Shown piece by piece: positions 61,966-64,000 of a stretch of 64,000 nucleotides of DNA. A program made the translations under genes and the position numbers. A model generated the notes under the pieces. That model saw only the letters and a program-made list of their open reading frames with translations, did no database searches and was not told the origin of the DNA. Where the stretch lies: contig ONDR01000003.1 of NCBI GenBank assembly GCA_900316675.1, positions 1 to 64,000 of the forward strand. Reading direction: 5' to 3'. Each line of letters begins with the position of its first letter. Position 1 is the stretch's first letter. The DNA comes from an uncultured Bacteroidales bacterium (lineage in GTDB: Bacteria > Bacteroidota > Bacteroidia > Bacteroidales > UBA932).

Positions 61966-63990
61966 ATGAAAAAATTATCAATCCTTATTGCAGCAATGGC
62001 AGCAGTAGCTTGCACGACAAGAACCAATCCTTTCATGGAGGAGTGGAACACCCCCTACGGGACCGCTCCTTTTGATAAAATCCGCATATCGGATTACAAG
62101 CCTGCCTTCCTTCAGGGTATAGAAGAGCGCAAGGCCGACATTCACGCAATCATCAGCAATCCGGATATCCCCAGCTTCGAGAATACAATCGCCCCTCTGG
62201 ACCGCAGCGGAGCGCTTCTGGCCAAGGTTTCAGGCGTATTCTATAATATAGCAGAGTCCGATGCTACCAAAGAGATCAACGCCATCATGGACGAGATCAC
62301 TCCCATCATGAGTGCGGCGGATGACGAAATCTTCATGGATGCAGCCCTGTTTGCGCGCGTAAAGTCAGTTTATCTGGATATGGAGCTCCTTACCCGCGAG
62401 CAGCAGATGCTGACAGAAAAATACTACAAGCGCTTTGTTAAGAACGGCATCGACCTGGACGCAGAAAAGCAGGCCCGCTTCAAGGAAATCAATGCCCGTC
62501 TTGCACAGCTTAGCCAGCAGTTCGGCAACAACCTTCTGGCAGAGAACAATGCCTTCCGTGACAGCATCGGCGTAACTGTTTCCCAGTACTCTGACTTCAT
62601 GTCTTCATGCCAGGACCGCGCCCTTCGCGAAAAGGCCTTCAAGGCTTATTCTTCCCGCGGCAATAACGGCAACGAAAATGATAACAACGCCATCGTTCTG
62701 GAAATCATGAAACTGCGCACAGAGCAGGCCCAGATGCTGGGTTATCCCAACAGCGCAGAGTACCTGCTTGACGGCAAGATGGCCGCTCACAGCGAAGTGG
62801 TAGATAAGTTCCTGGCAGAAATCTTTGCATCTGCAATGGCAAAGGCCAAAGAAGAGAAGGCCGACATGCAGAAGGTTATGGACGATGATATCAAGGCCGG
62901 TCTCCTGCCCGAAGGCAGCACTATCCAGCCTTGGGACTGGTTCTACTATGCAGAGAAGGTTCGCAAGATAAAGTACGATCTTGACGAAGAGCAGACCAAG
63001 CCCTACTTCCAGGTTGACAGCGTTTCCAAGGGCGTATTCTATGCCGCCAACAAGATTTACGGCATCAATATAGAAGAGGCTCCTGAGGTTCAGGTTTACC
63101 ATCCCGACGTCAAGGCTTACAAGCTTACTGATGCCGATGGCTCCTTGCTGGGAATCTTCTACCGCGACTATTTCTCACGCGACACTAAACGCGGCGGTGC
63201 GTGGATGAACAACTTCCGCGAGCAGTATGTAGATGAGGCCGGCAACGACAACCGTCCTGTTATCGTGAACGTTTGCAACTTCCCTCCGGCAACTGCAGAC
63301 CAGCCTTCACTGCTCACCATCGACCAGGTGCAGACTGCCTTCCACGAGTTTGGACATGCCCTTCACGGCTTCCTTACCAAATGCAACTACCAGAGCGTCA
63401 GCGGTACCAACGTGGCTCGTGACTTTGTAGAGATGTTCTCCCAGTTCAATGAGCACTGGGCCTTCCAGAAAGAGATCCTGGCCGCCTATGCCAACAACTA
63501 CAAGACCGGCGAGCCTATTCCCGCAGAGCTTGTAGAGAAGATTGGCAACGCACTCAAGTTCAATATGGGCTTCATGACCGGCGAGCTTTGCGCAGCCTCT
63601 ATCCTTGATATGAAGTGGCACGAGCTTACCGCAGAGCAGCTTTCAAAGTTCACCGACGCAGAAAGCATCCGCCAGTTCGAGCTTGATGTTTGCCGTGAGA
63701 TGGGTCTTATTGACGAGATTATTCCCCGTTACCGCACCACATACTTCAACCACATCTTCAATAGCGGCTACAGCGCCGGCTATTACAGCTACCTGTGGGC
63801 AGAAGTACTTGATACTGATGCGTTTGAGTTCTTCCAGCAGAACGGTATTTACAACCCTGAAGTTGCTAAGTCCTTCCGCCAGACCTTCCTGGAGAAGGGT
63901 GGCAGCGAGGAACCGATGACCCTGTTCCGCGCCTTCCGTGGCGCCGAGCCTGATCCCGGTGCACTGCTTCGCAACCGTGGTTTGGAATAA
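61966..63990 (+). CDS. dcp: M3-family peptidyl-dipeptidase (Dcp-like) lipoprotein
   Basis: A 674-residue zinc peptidase of family M3. The active-site motif HEFGHALHG lies near residue 460, with the third ligand Glu in the following helix (ARDFVEMFSQFNEHW). The N-terminus is a lipoprotein signal (AAVACTTR, Cys16). Dcp removes dipeptides from peptide C-termini. Length is typical. The start lies 12 bases after the previous operon's hairpin. Confidence 0.93.
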   Translation: MKKLSILIAAMAAVACTTRTNPFMEEWNTPYGTAPFDKIRISDYKPAFLQGIEERKADIHAIISNPDIPSFENTIAPLDRSGALLAKVSGVFYNIAESDATKEINAIMDEITPIMSAADDEIFMDAALFARVKSVYLDMELLTREQQMLTEKYYKRFVKNGIDLDAEKQARFKEINARLAQLSQQFGNNLLAENNAFRDSIGVTVSQYSDFMSSCQDRALREKAFKAYSSRGNNGNENDNNAIVLEIMKLRTEQAQMLGYPNSAEYLLDGKMAAHSEVVDKFLAEIFASAMAKAKEEKADMQKVMDDDIKAGLLPEGSTIQPWDWFYYAEKVRKIKYDLDEEQTKPYFQVDSVSKGVFYAANKIYGINIEEAPEVQVYHPDVKAYKLTDADGSLLGIFYRDYFSRDTKRGGAWMNNFREQYVDEAGNDNRPVIVNVCNFPPATADQPSLLTIDQVQTAFHEFGHALHGFLTKCNYQSVSGTNVARDFVEMFSQFNEHWAFQKEILAAYANNYKTGEPIPAELVEKIGNALKFNMGFMTGELCAASILDMKWHELTAEQLSKFTDAESIRQFELDVCREMGLIDEIIPRYRTTYFNHIFNSGYSAGYYSYLWAEVLDTDAFEFFQQNGIYNPEVAKSFRQTFLEKGGSEEPMTLFRAFRGAEPDPGALLRNRGLE

Positions 63991-64000
63991 GACTATTTAA

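Overview
The window comes from a Bacteroidota genome, almost certainly order Bacteroidales. The evidence is: promoters of the TTTG-N19-TAnnTTTG type used by the Bacteroidota primary sigma factor; a SusC/SusD pair; BACON, DUF4251, DUF4294 and DUF5689 proteins; a 72-residue IF-1 next to a 38-residue L36 between map and rpsM; and the sigma-54 activator/lptE/secG gene order. Base composition is close to balanced. I see one tRNA, no rRNA and no CRISPR array.

Layout. 1-1235: a leftward DUF4294 gene, a strong palindrome and a REP-like tandem duplication. 1236-11819: a continuous ribosomal-protein cluster from rplP to rplQ with secY, map, infA and rpoA. It starts at rplP behind its own promoter; the S10-to-S3 half that normally precedes rplP is missing here. 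11836-16532: a leftward amino-sugar operon (LacI-type regulator, zinc metallopeptidase, NagB-like/PIG-L fusion, NagB), convergent with the ribosomal cluster. 16644-20318: membrane pyrophosphatase, PAP2 phosphatase, tRNA-Gly(GCC), DUF4251 lipoprotein. 20305-22825: a leftward pheS operon with small exported proteins. 22922-31250: a C69 dipeptidase, then leftward genes for a degenerate AAA-type ATPase, a ClpB without its N-domain, SecG, a conserved protein, LptE and a sigma-54 activator. 31360-38727: a TPR lipoprotein, a SusC/SusD pair and a stand-alone TonB-plug lipoprotein. 38786-44165: miaA, an island holding an L-fucose-isomerase-like gene and a REP-associated tyrosine transposase (RAYT) between two copies of a composite palindromic repeat, and metK. 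44379-61921: two paralogous Oar-like TonB-dependent receptors. The second heads a seven-gene operon encoding two OB-fold/BACON lipoproteins, a non-specific endonuclease, an endonuclease/exonuclease/phosphatase-family enzyme, a third receptor and a DUF5689 lipoprotein. 61966-63990: an M3 peptidyl-dipeptidase.

The most interesting functional unit is 47864-61921. It combines outer-membrane TonB-dependent transporters, surface-type lipoproteins with nucleic-acid-binding-type folds and two exported nuclease-type enzymes. It reads as a Sus-like system for capturing and degrading extracellular nucleic acid; this is inference. Other signals worth following are the RAYT island with its two-unit repeats, a hairpin that would hide the Shine-Dalgarno sequence of the N-domainless clpB, a SAM-II/SAM-V-like leader in front of metK, and several genes whose start codon lies 3 to 5 bases after a -7 promoter box.
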